Below are positions 9,901-18,100 of a DNA stretch of 64,000 bases, piece after piece. The DNA lies in the NCBI RefSeq assembly GCF_905475465.1, contig NC_062240.1:5037001-5101000 (forward strand). Direction: 5' to 3'. The stretch's first letter is position 1. The number at the start of each line of letters is the position of its first letter. The position numbers and the translations under genes are program-made. The notes below the pieces were generated by a model that saw only the letters and a program-made list of their open reading frames with translations, did not search any database and was not told the DNA's origin. Source of the stretch: Pieris napi. Lineage: Eukaryota > Arthropoda > Insecta > Lepidoptera > Pieridae.

Positions 9901-12175
9901 CATCAAACTCCTTAAAGTAGTTTTTAGGCAAATCAAAACATGGCCTTTGTTCTGCATATCTTATTGGTAGTTCGAAATGTGATCGTTTTGTGGCAATTGG
10001 AGGTGCACTTGGTATTTGTCGAAAAATATAATCTTCGTCGCTAGACTCTGCTGGAGTGAGATCAATGGATTTCTGGTGCATCAATACATGTCTGCGTGAA
10101 TTGACACTGCTGAATCGAGGTCTATTGGCCAAGCTATTGGGATCACTCTTTGTTCTTTCAACAGTAGGATGTATGTATGGAGCAGCAGTATCAGCGAGAC
10201 GACTACTAGAACTAGTGTCTAAAATGAGTTTAGGGTGATATTCGTCAAAGTGTGTTTTAGCCATAAGCTCCTCTTTTAAATTTTCCTTTCTTATAATATG
10301 TGTATGGATCTTTCCCCGCATCGTTTTATCAAACTCTGATTGGAGTATTGGTGCAGTCTCTGAATTCGAAGCAGTCTTTGCTCGACTTTTAGCATATTCG
10401 ATACTATCCATAGCCGGTAATATCCTCACATTCACATCTGACTCATTAGACGACTCTTTTACGAGATGGCACGGTGGGTTTTCTTTACTCGTTGAACGTG
10501 TTAATGATTCTATTTTATCTTTATCAAAACTAAAAATAGTTTCAGACGATCGGCGTCTCTGATAATTTTGTATTTTTACGGTTCTATTACTATCGATTTC
10601 TGTGTCTAAACCTGCAATTTTATCGGGCCAAATATGAGTAGTTCTAGGATGATTATCCTCTTCTTCTGTGGATAAGTCATCAATTTTTTTGGGCGGGCTT
10701 AAATCAGAATAGTTGCCATACTGATCCAGTTCGACGTGTTGTAGACTTGCAGAATGCATAGGCGAATGCTCTTTGTGTTTGTTATTACTAGGAAATGTCG
10801 AATAAGGTGTAGGAATATGGTAATAGTTGGGTAATGTAGCAATTTTTGCAATTAAGTTTTCATGAGACTTATCAACGAGAGTTCTCTCGCTATATTCGGG
10901 TTTCTCCATACCTACAAATGTTGACTGAGCGTCATAAAACTCTTTACCGGAATCTGGGCTCGACGAGGGCGAAATAGGGTCAAAGGGATCGATATAGGCA
11001 GCTTGTATACTAGCAATACTACGGCGTCTTAGGCTTACGTCGTCCGCATCGTACAAATTCTTTTTACAATCATAATAATCGGATTTGGAGTCTTGACTGG
11101 AGGTCCGCGAACCCGACCTGTCCGAACTTTTACTCTTTATCGTTTCGCGTGACTTTTTACTGTCAGTGTGATAAACGCTGTCACGCGATTTCTTACTAGA
11201 TTCTGCACTACTTTTAGACATTTTAGAATCGTAAATATCGCTTCGAGATTCCTGACTGGACGTTCGAGATCCGAGGACCCGTTTGATCTCTTTATAAAAG
11301 TTACCGTCAGAACGCACCGAGAGTTTTTCCCGCGGAAGAACGCGCGGATCGTCCGCGAGAAACGGATCGATAGGCAAATCATTATCGCTTTTGTACTTCA
11401 ACGCCGCCGCCGTCAAATTGGGTTCCTCGGTTATCGACAACGAGTGATCATCGTCCGACAAGAGCTCGTTACCCGAATCGAGCGAACACGACCTAGTCCT
11501 ACCCTCAATAGAGCTGTGGCGGATACGAGCGTATCTACCGGAGCCCTCGTCGTCCGAGCGCTCGATAACTTCGTAGCTGTCGTGCGATATGTCGTCCTGC
11601 GAGCCGGCTCGGAACGCCGGCAAATCGAGACGCGGATCGCTGATTGCACCCGGGAAGCTAGACGAGTAAGCTCGACACAGAGAGCCGACGCGAGAGTCGA
11701 TAGAATTTTGAAAGGAGAGCGCAAAGGCGCGAGCGTCGTACCGAGTGACGGGGGAGTCGATGCGGCGCGAACACGCGTCGAGGTCGGCGGCCAGGCTGCG
11801 CGTGTCGCGCTTGGAGCGGCCGGCCTCATCGAAGCTGAAGTCGCGCAGGTTGCGGCACGAGGCGCTACGTCGCCCCAATGCTCTCGGAGGCGTGCCGAAC
11901 TCGTCGGCCTCATCCAACGGCACCGACCCGCCCGATCGCGACGAGCGAACCGACGGACACGCCGAGTAGATGTTGGTCTGCGACAGCTCGAACTCGAGCC
12001 GTTCGGAGGACTCGCTGAAGCTGGAACGATGCTTGGCGCGCACGAAGTCAGGGTAGAGGCTAGAGGGGGGGGAGGTGACGGCATTCTGACCTGCGGGGGG
12101 GCGGGCACGAAGCGGCGGAGTGGGAGCGCGCGCGCGGACCTCGCGACCAACCTTCCACGGCGTCTCCTGGCATTC
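962..12175 (-). CDS. FERM gene exon 12, giant 11.2-kb last coding exon
   Basis: One uninterrupted frame from the acceptor at 12175 to the TAG stop at 962-964: 3,737 codons. It opens ECQETPWKVGREVRARAPTP and ends FDVSTLPPPLCSDDERD. The product is rich in Ser, Lys, Asp, Glu and Pro, with no membrane segment, signal peptide or globular domain that I recognise; it looks disordered. Visible repeats: a Lys-Ser-Pro tandem array (plus-strand 9587-9701), paired KSKSLDR motifs, paired CxHSSHSE motifs, SISEWS/SISDWS pairs, and repeated SSKSSxDS segments. Many SP and RxxS sites suggest a heavily phosphorylated scaffold tail (inference). A second acceptor at 12090 (ccccccgcag) would skip 85 nt and pair with the other frame of exon 11. 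Confidence 0.95.
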   Translation of the reverse strand, partial: ECQETPWKVGREVRARAPTPPLRARPPAGQNAVTSPPSSLYPDFVRAKHRSSFSESSERLEFELSQTNIYSACPSVRSSRSGGSVPLDEADEFGTPPRALGRRSASCRNLRDFSFDEAGRSKRDTRSLAADLDACSRRIDSPVTRYDARAFALSFQNSIDSRVGSLCRAYSSSFPGAISDPRLDLPAFRAGSQDDISHDSYEVIERSDDEGSGRYARIRHSSIEGRTRSCSLDSGNELLSDDDHSLSITEEPNLTAAALKYKSDNDLPIDPFLADDPRVLPREKLSVRSDGNFYKEIKRVLGSRTSSQESRSDIYDSKMSKSSAESSKKSRDSVYHTDSKKSRETIKSKSSDRSGSRTSSQDSKSDYYDCKKNLYDADDVSLRRRSIASIQAAYIDPFDPISPSSSPDSGKEFYDAQSTFVGMEKPEYSERTLVDKSHENLIAKIATLPNYYHIPTPYSTFPSNNKHKEHSPMHSASLQHVELDQYGNYSDLSPPKKIDDLSTEEEDNHPRTTHIWPDKIAGLDTEIDSNRTVKIQNYQRRRSSETIFSFDKDKIESLTRSTSKENPPCHLVKESSNESDVNVRILPAMDSIEYAKSRAKTASNSETAPILQSEFDKTMRGKIHTHIIRKENLKEELMAKTHFDEYHPKLILDTSSSSRLADTAAPYIHPTVERTKSDPNSLANRPRFSSVNSRRHVLMHQKSIDLTPAESSDEDYIFRQIPSAPPIATKRSHFELPIRYAEQRPCFDLPKNYFKEFDAFKAGFNDTKKVEDSYDIPYVLHKRHIMNGTAPSPNKDKTQPPDIITLPPQNGRHIINAIPRCRYHDHPKSPRSPKSPKSPKSPKSPKSPKSPKSPKSPKSPKSPRNSMQADHAMKFLDVENRDFLFTQNIDLSKVDPITLEVDKSGKMQHLPSPKRDISKCLDSALLETLNSKLSQIESDSATSSKTDSMRQDQQYFHDIKFAINGRNLPQAPICKDPKPLSASEKLRADIKSKSDKLPPKRAIKLRGSGKKGTGGRIKNKNSNKIRITSFSSDDESVDSDDVFGITEAAPKLEFSPPQSRKELEPILQLEYDKITSGAWHRGQTMSSTEIEGSPPQCRKLAELEAMYKPHILENTTGNATELRRISERSISIPSSEDDIVLKAPDIKQLSKESSSTWEYNENIPSPILESTEFLKSDDEHLADMEIQKVTGMPTPTMSEDKGENTQPIKKEINKLDIKKSLRDELISPMLRKGGGTPILFAHARLNLSEGSVFSLQRQKATQDSPTASRRAKSLDTPVIQLHRLPPMNAFSSKDDTMEDTNEEGDILEEKPLIEDKLSKITTVKEESIEKIEEEDEDHISDTKTELKSVAIDNEEMKLLEGLVEQRRPRSFKRQHDLNKIKNQAKSPSRSPINPSPISRSPLSKSPSRSPTSSLNSPRGSIRKLSDLSEDQIVPDIERIKRKDKKKFTIKAKPEEKQKLTSKLNKCGSLDTNATRVKSLQTQKSLPSSLKERPDFLTVPPLDMVRAKSQEIEQTIKKSTKEKSKSLEKMEVKRGGSKERTKSQEDSDTEIAKRKEKQQMLFEAALKQTKTLISPVKDTLPPFPPPEDKIVVKTEGDKIIIETKINSKAEDHVFIAKSPKKLDNKIGGKISRSFEDQKAASSNSKINKSMDDKNSQSLEDRFDEIAALTKSPKTLSKKQEIKQQIEGKVVYQKVHSSIKSKSLDRKVENQLEAKIKSKSLDRNYVTPSTIMQNDAYICNTNKHFKQEVVTVDVHPVVNEESAKDDTKDLSPSNSYKEKTEDDSCIEWITNSQHTVIENDTQHVIMERRKIEIYNKQRQHELRESKSDKDIYTLVSENKPEITRLTSEEESLTEVSELKMSDESNMLGLSLPYIDADSSSDQDQTIKDKKSKLYRGRSDDTGSWMTVDYDDYTTETDVPLSDISKKGLEPQSTFEESSASLIEFLKHETMSQIPDNDTERLLKSKLRSSRDDLSLKFKNKNKIIVTPPQENSPTVENIPFIDSSTSKSVHKSESGEQTGSSGSTNDVSPTEQKNEQRSLLTAKSKRSELLKLSAERSRSSESTSWTSIEKDLSPSSSNIKGSSIDDESSVSCSIARPLGISQDIEKLNKKDRECLEELKQAMEYGEEHLLSQHTFSSEHSKSNSKSPSPIPELVRIESPRSPLKFGTRKSPTPTLEKQGPVDSQKGPSDSESSSESLDKTVEQLTRPSVRKSALDKIGKCVIEESESSQSATSKDSEIKKELERTVKKTKIAITISQEDQNTTIDFDDDGNVITSSFERELMKKRALKDTDQKSSSKSSIDTTTTPSKGSLSVDDSSSRRKCRLDEQKSSSKSSMDSRGSLSVESRGSFETTESTSGSLGEAYRRGEELKPTWRPFFGASGSENSTSIEEAWIPQDHEGYESLNITKDVFDYGNQRMLDDFQSFSKNPPLSANTSKDSTDAEFTDDLNDFPVNFLYPATSSTASDVVIGYGQNFGRTLSRISERSTASEKTSADEDSTKACSRSESINEESLNSSDHQASLSSDPPSNANVAYISDTDRRTSAEMPDIPIDQTKISEMYSESKKDPDKKIRKGDESYLQAKSGDGNVKGASSLFLPSKQSSASESQESEDWPLPELPPQVPKRNESSEVSRQKSSDMDEVPSLPSSEGVLRTPIVDKVQVYYMSNEPEQATKVTIQSESSKTHLGSDDDSDTLNNDEELERDVQESKSEKSPEPISDDPKKPQIIPYDKSGYMVEPLDKQVEVISVNKGTIPSYDKSCLSSTITKASCFMGDVGSCCTTADPKSFNNKSNIEDKVIINQPQKSPTNHSPVYDDDHAYTDDVFGADSKSLSPDFDKGFSQFSGHKVSCGSNNSDTSIDDLLSLTNADETVRALAKLSISGTGTCKRCSHSSHSEEETSSFGTDLDGTVKIGLPQKKCTHSSHSEDTSICLSISEWSTGTNTVRQYANLSASESISAVSIPKSEKSDNTTPKSFPSSHASKKLDQQPKIGSQTEISSKSSSLEKSSENNIKYDKLCSSETTISKKCMDSSGTKSDSTLTLAQSISDWSASTSHTLVATAMEDQPGLETSDYIKHESIIIKEPSIEEDFEFEIEDDDKQSPIKEGDVNVEEISQHSMDRLATSSAKPEKFSSVSYSDKSDKSSSSSLSSLQKHTNGIFKFDQRLKGYPSSYDLSQTRFLKAPPKSLSYEEQTNRFIKPTLRCQSEDSDFKPYYGQQSEIDIDMPSQLYSQEDKHTERYQSQEFSNIIREETSGQFIRSDYKPLSKHASYDDKTLSKNQIKEYKTSQQYRSKPKSWSFHEHYLGTADLPVIAVPELPPIHRDFQEKKSIERSGKTPLSRCSPYYSSSLSSESPPIQPIKAPVKKSLLVRNISLKSPPSGNDTDSSLDVIRDPRERMKTFRRKKQVTSTRRRQEKIQDVLEEDSTKSPCSSESDKLKGTYLVVEDTLRRMESSECSDSYVPEVESGSSELSKADSQNYDIQEVSYSEDEDQHEYTIYKNVSYDQQNFPIPIAPVQFQGFGSSADEDEMGFPRFDRLGRLRHPYLDSQEPPFVPEDSPPRASYSNKSSRQSSLKRVKSAGGYRSEDKSLGESSGQHQMRSKYYEEQSDRDDSDDYAYPVDTIKRAPKMSKSTSYLLERGESVAYSDSDLPHDKDEFEAYRGSPYPDRYGEDDMFQTQECYPQFEHDSEVSQQRFTRDLDQRFSLNNVERFYSSHYVDSQASSDSPEQKFDVSTLPPPLCSDDERD

Positions 12176-15100
12176 CTGGAATATTTTGTAATTTTAATTA
12201 GTACAAATGGCTAAACCAGACTAAAATTAACGTCTGCAACTTTACTTTTAACAACATTAAAAAACTTAGTAAACGTACCGACGGTGTCATCGTCCGATGA
12301 GGCAGAGGTGAATCCTCCGTAGGATGATGATTGACCTCGGCATGGGTCACTAGTTCGGGACCCTCCTGTAACCCCAGCGCGACCAACAATCAGAATTATA
12401 ATCTAGTATTAAAATAGCTAATTTCCAGTAGGAAAAACATATTCTCGTTCCTTATTAAGACCCAATCAAGATTTACCCAAGTGGTTAAGCGGTTCAAACG
12501 TATCCCTTATACGTTCTGTCACAATTAAATAAGTAAGATGCATTAATCTACCACAAGCACTACATGTATAGGCTAAACAACATACATGATCTAAGTGTTT
12601 AAATAACAAATAGTGATGAATGCTGAAAGATGTGAACCATTAGAAGTAAAATTAAAAAAAACAGAGATGTTACACATGGTACATTAGTTACACAAAAACA
12701 AATAGAAACATTTTTTTATTACTGAAAGTGTTATTGAGTTTCAACTTTTGCTATGTCAACATTATATTACTAATTACATTGATATACAAAAAACCCAAGA
12801 TGCACAGTCTCAAATAAAAGTAACGCTCGAAAGTGTCCCGAGTATTTCTGTCCCTTTCTATAACAGTATGTCTATAAGAGTATATGTTACAAGCATATAT
12901 TATTGCAAAATCAACCTTACGCGAATTGCTTAAAGTTGTTATTACAACGCAGTGTATACGTACTTAAAGCAATAAAATTTTACGACCGACCGTGGTCGGT
13001 AGGACAAGGTATGGAGTGGAATCGAACATGACTTTTTTATTTACAACTATTTAACATAATTTTAAATTTATCCGACTTTTCGGGTGCTTTACAGCGTGCG
13101 TGGTCACGGTGACTGAAGACAAAAGGTGTTGGATGTTAAATAGTTGTAAATTTATAATAATACATAACTTTAATCCGGTTAAAAGTTTTTTCTTTAAATT
13201 AAAAAAAAATGTTAAATTGGCTACCTCCTGACCTACACAAAGTTCAAAAGTACATAAATTTATTTATAAAAAAAAACACAAATAATTAACATCGACTCCA
13301 CTTATTAGACGCGAGACTATTTGAAATGAGCGCACAATTTAGAATGTTGCGCTCATTTTTTGAGGACGTTTTTTAGACGTTGAGTGTGCATCTTGGGTTT
13401 ATTGTATATCAATGACTAATTATGACTATTAATGAAATGTGTAATTTATCTGACAGAAGTTTGAATTATTGATGTTATGAAACCGTGAAAAACTAAGTTA
13501 AAAGGGAGACAGCAAATGATTGATGCTCTTACGATTTGGTTGCAGTACAGTTTTGTCAGCTGAAATAGAAACAAAAGCTATATGCACTACAATTCTATGT
13601 AAACTACTCTAAAGCTAGTATTAAAGATTTCTCATAGATTATTAAATGATTTCCTACTTTTACTAACCGACACTATATAATCTACAAAACAGTTAATATC
13701 TAGGTAACCATGCCTTCTTTTTAATACAAAATTAATCTATGTTAAACAATCTAAAAACAATTGCAAACCAAAATAAAATCTAACTTAAGAACCTATTTTC
13801 TTTGTTATCTCCTCATTAGTATATTTTGATAGTAGCCAATACTTGAACCAATTCAACTAACTCACATTCAATTTTGAATTTAAACAAATCGGATCTCTTA
13901 AGTTGTCTATAGAGCAAAAACAAATAAGAAACTAATCACTCAATACCAAGTCTTAAGTGATAATAAACTGACCTTGTCCCTCGTGGAAGCAAAGGCGGTA
14001 GCTGGAGGCGGCGGGCGAGCGAGAGGGGTGCGGGGTGTGCGGGGAGTGCGGGTGGCTGTGGCCGTGGGCGTGTCCATGTCCGTGGCCGTGTCCGTGGCTG
14101 TGTCCGTGTCCGTGCAGGATTGGGGACGAGCCGCCTCGCGTGCAGCTTCCACGGAATACCCTCGCATCATCAGCGAGGCTTCCAGGTAGTGAGGTTGCTT
14201 GTCCCACTCCAGGGAAATCGCTGGAATATTCAGAGGCTTAATAGTACGGGAGGATAGTGAAAGCCGCGGGTACCAACTTCTTTTAAATTGGCGATCAACG
14301 AATTTGAATTCGAATTGAAATGGTCACACTGTTTAAACTGTCACACTTCAGAAAATCTTTCAATTTCAGCTTTACAGAACAGATTTGTAGCTTTCAAACT
14401 CTGTTGAGGTTATTCCGCTACTTATAAACGTTATTAATGCTTATAAAATAAAATGTATTCATTAAACTAATAGCATACTGCACAAAGTATATTTGTGTAA
14501 CTACAAAGTAAGCAACCATGCGTCAAACGACTCTCTTTCGTAAGCTTTTTATAATAAACATTTATGTGTACTTTTAAGTTCTCAACCAAAATGTTGACTA
14601 GCGCTGATATTTTATAAACTAGCTGTACTAAGCATAGTTCACTAAAGAAATAGAAAACCATGCTTAATATAGTTTTGGCTGATTCCTTGATTGTCCTTTA
14701 CAAAGCGCGTTTTTTCTAAAAATCTTGTAAACTCAACACTGAATTTACGACCACAAAAGCTGTTTTAATAATTTTAAATGAAATATTTAATTGCTGCCAT
14801 GAGTTTGTTGAATAAATAAATACGTACCATCCGAGCCGGGTGGCAGCGGCAATAGTGGATGTGCCGAGACGCTCGCGTTGAGCGGCGTCGTGTGCGACAC
14901 GTTAGCCCGAGAGCCGCCCGCCGACCGCGACGCGCGGAACGATCCCGACCTGCGACAGTCGGCGAGAGGATGGTCACTTGCACTAGCTTCTGGTCACGTT
15001 ACCCCCTCATTCATATTTCGAATTCCAAAAAAAATACTACGCGCGGCACAGTTGTCTATAAGCTTAAATTTAACGCTAATTTTTAAAACTGAAAATGAAC

Positions 15101-18100
15101 TAATTAACATGATATAGAATTGTTAATAGAAACTGCACTAAAAATAAAAGGTGCAAGTGCATAATTTGAAATAAAACATCGATTCTAAAGACAAAAGGAG
15201 GGGGTAACGTCACAACATATGTGCAGGCTGATGCCAAGCGTCACGATACGATTAACACGAGCGTGGCGCTGTATTCAGAGACAATTATTATTAGAACAAG
15301 AAACCTATAGAACCATCCTCCGACCGATTGTCAATGTCGCACGTCGTAAGTTTTGGAAGCGAGTCTCAACGTATACAGCGCATGCTCGTAATTGCTAATC
15401 ACCACTTAATTAAACCGAATGACTACCAGACCACCAGTATGTGTTAATAAAGATGATAAAATTAAAAAAAAAACATACGTCGGATAAATTTAAAATTATG
15501 TCAAATAGTTGTAAATTTATAATAATACATAACTTTAATCCGGTAAAAAGCGTTTTTCTTTAAATGTTATGAGTTATGTTAATCAAAGACAATACTATGT
15601 GCAACAGTACGGACTGGAAAAACGTCGGATAAATTTAAAATTATGTCAAATAGTTGTAAATTTATAATAATACATAACTTTAATCCGGTAAAAAGCGTTT
15701 TTCTTTAAATGTTATGAGTTATGTTAATCAAAGACAATACTAAAAAAAAAACATGTTACTTGGAATTTATAAACGTAAATATTTGTCTATATTCAGTAAC
15801 AATATACATTTACTGTGCAATTAAGATCGATAAATGGTTTGAAGTATATTGTATCAGATTTTTTGATACATGAATGATTGAAATAATATGAGTTATTAAC
15901 TATACAGTGAGTTTATGGTACTGATGGTCAGGTAGAAAGTTGAATTAGCCTACTTTCGGTGTCCATGCAAATCCCCACATCAACCAAAAGCTAGTGCCTA
16001 ACCCATGCTTACCGCTTCACATTACCTACATTAACTACAAAGTGCACACTACACGATTGCATTATATCATCTATCGCGAATATATTTATCCAATACAATT
16101 AAAATAAAAGAAGTAATAAGTGACTAAAACCCTAATAGGGTCTTAGAAACTTGCATATTCAGACATATTAAAACAGTAGTGAGTTTTTCGTGGCCTTCTG
16201 ACACTGATATCATAGCTTGACTTCGAGAAGAGACTCATCTTAGAGATTGCTTAAATAAAGTAAATATTCTTTATTTACTAAAAATAAATCATATGATTTG
16301 ACCTTTAAATAAAGCCTTTCGTCTCTTTCTAACAAATTGTGATTGTTATGAAAATATTCTTTAAGTGGGATTTTTTTAAATAAATGTATTTTTACAATAA
16401 AATCGATAGGTTGTCCTAACAAATTCTAACAAAAAGCTCTAATACCTACCCATATAAATAGCAACATGCGATAGGCTGTTAATACAACGGGCTTTGGAAA
16501 TTAATTCCGTTGTACCGACAGCCTTGTAAGTGAATAACGAACCTTTGGAATGTTTGCCGCTTCACATAGTTATCTCGAACGAATTCCACGATCTGCTTTT
16601 GTGTTTTACCGCTATATCTGTTGATAAATATCATTTCAGTATTATAAATTAAGATTAAAGATAAATATTGTTTGAATTTCCATTACCTCGAAATGGGGCA
16701 GACATTTCTATTTTATACTATTAAAGGAGAACAACCCCCTGTATCAACGAACCGAAAACAATTTTTAGTTTAGTGATTCTTTGTACAAGTAGACGATAAG
16801 TCTAAGATTTAATATTTCAGTAATAATCACCTCGAGATTCGCAAGAGATAAGTAATTATTTCGATTAAAAATTGTAGACCTCTATAAAGACAAGAATGTA
16901 AATCTATTTTGTAGATATATAGTTGAATTATGTAGCACACGCTCAAAAACATAGTTAACTGACAAATATATAAAAAATTATAGCGTACGTTATTTGCTAT
17001 TTTCGTAACATTGCCGGCATTTTTAAATTAAAGAAAACACTTTTTAACGGATTGAAGTTATGACCACCGTGCTGTAAAGCACGCTAAACGTCGGAAAAAT
17101 TTAAAATTATGTAAAACAATTGTAAATTTATAATAATGCATAAAATTGTCAAAATGTCATTTATTTACTTAACTTTTACACAATTAAATACTATTTTAAA
17201 ATTAGTTTTAAAGAAGTAACTTAAGTGTAATTTTAATGACTTTTTGGTGTGTTAACTGTTTATAAACATTATGATCATACAAAGAAACTAATGGACAATT
17301 TTTCTTTAGTTTGCCAAAGAAATGCTTACCTAAAGGAAGACCCACGTGACAGCACTTTAGTCTTATGTCTGGGCAGTTTCGGAACACTCGAACACCGGAA
17401 AAAGCCATGATTCTCCACACACTTCTTCCAGAAATTTTTACACTCGTTGCGTCCTTTAAAGAAGAATTCAACTACGTCGCGATAGTGGCCCTGAAAGATT
17501 TTATAAATATTTTTTATACCATAAAACAATTATTTAAAACACAGATTTAATCGATTCATTATTACTTAAAACTGTAAGTAAAGCTCGTGAAATATAAATT
17601 CAATTCAGAGTGAAGGAGGACCTACTGCAGCTGAAAGCCCCCCCCCCCCCCCCCCCCGTGTAACGCGCCGTAACGTTTTTCTGTACCTTATAGTAAAACG
17701 TTTCGTGACCACCCAGTGACTCTTCATAGCTAAAAGTTACCATTATGTGGTGTAAAGTACTGGAAAGTCGAAAATAATATTAACAATAACGCGTAATTCA
17801 AACGGTTCGTTACAAAAGGAAGAATAAAATTCGTTACGTAATACTTGAACCCTCCCCAAGACACTTTTTGGGTCGATGAGCGGAGTGAATTTAAATTCAA
17901 ATTAAATAATGGTAAAATTTAGTTTTAGATACGGACACGATTGGTAGTGTGCTACATTTAAAATAAAACCAAACCTATTTCTACAGTATTTACACTATAT
18001 AGCTATCGTTACATACAAAAACTTATTTCCTTACATATCCTTCAGGATGCAATTTAATGAGGAACTTTTTCCGTTTGAATGATATCTTCCTGATCTTGGC

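Noticed and set aside
11168..12214. 348-codon plus-strand open frame opposite the start of the giant exon, plus a 239-codon frame on the minus strand
   Set aside because: Both are shadows of the GC-rich start of exon 12. Composition is Arg/Ala-rich with no motif, and the real frame runs through them with splice support.
13953..14207. His-Gly repeat frame as a separate zinc-binding protein
   Set aside because: It lies inside FERM exon 10 and has no start of its own. If real, it is an alternative frame of that gene, reported as such in findings.
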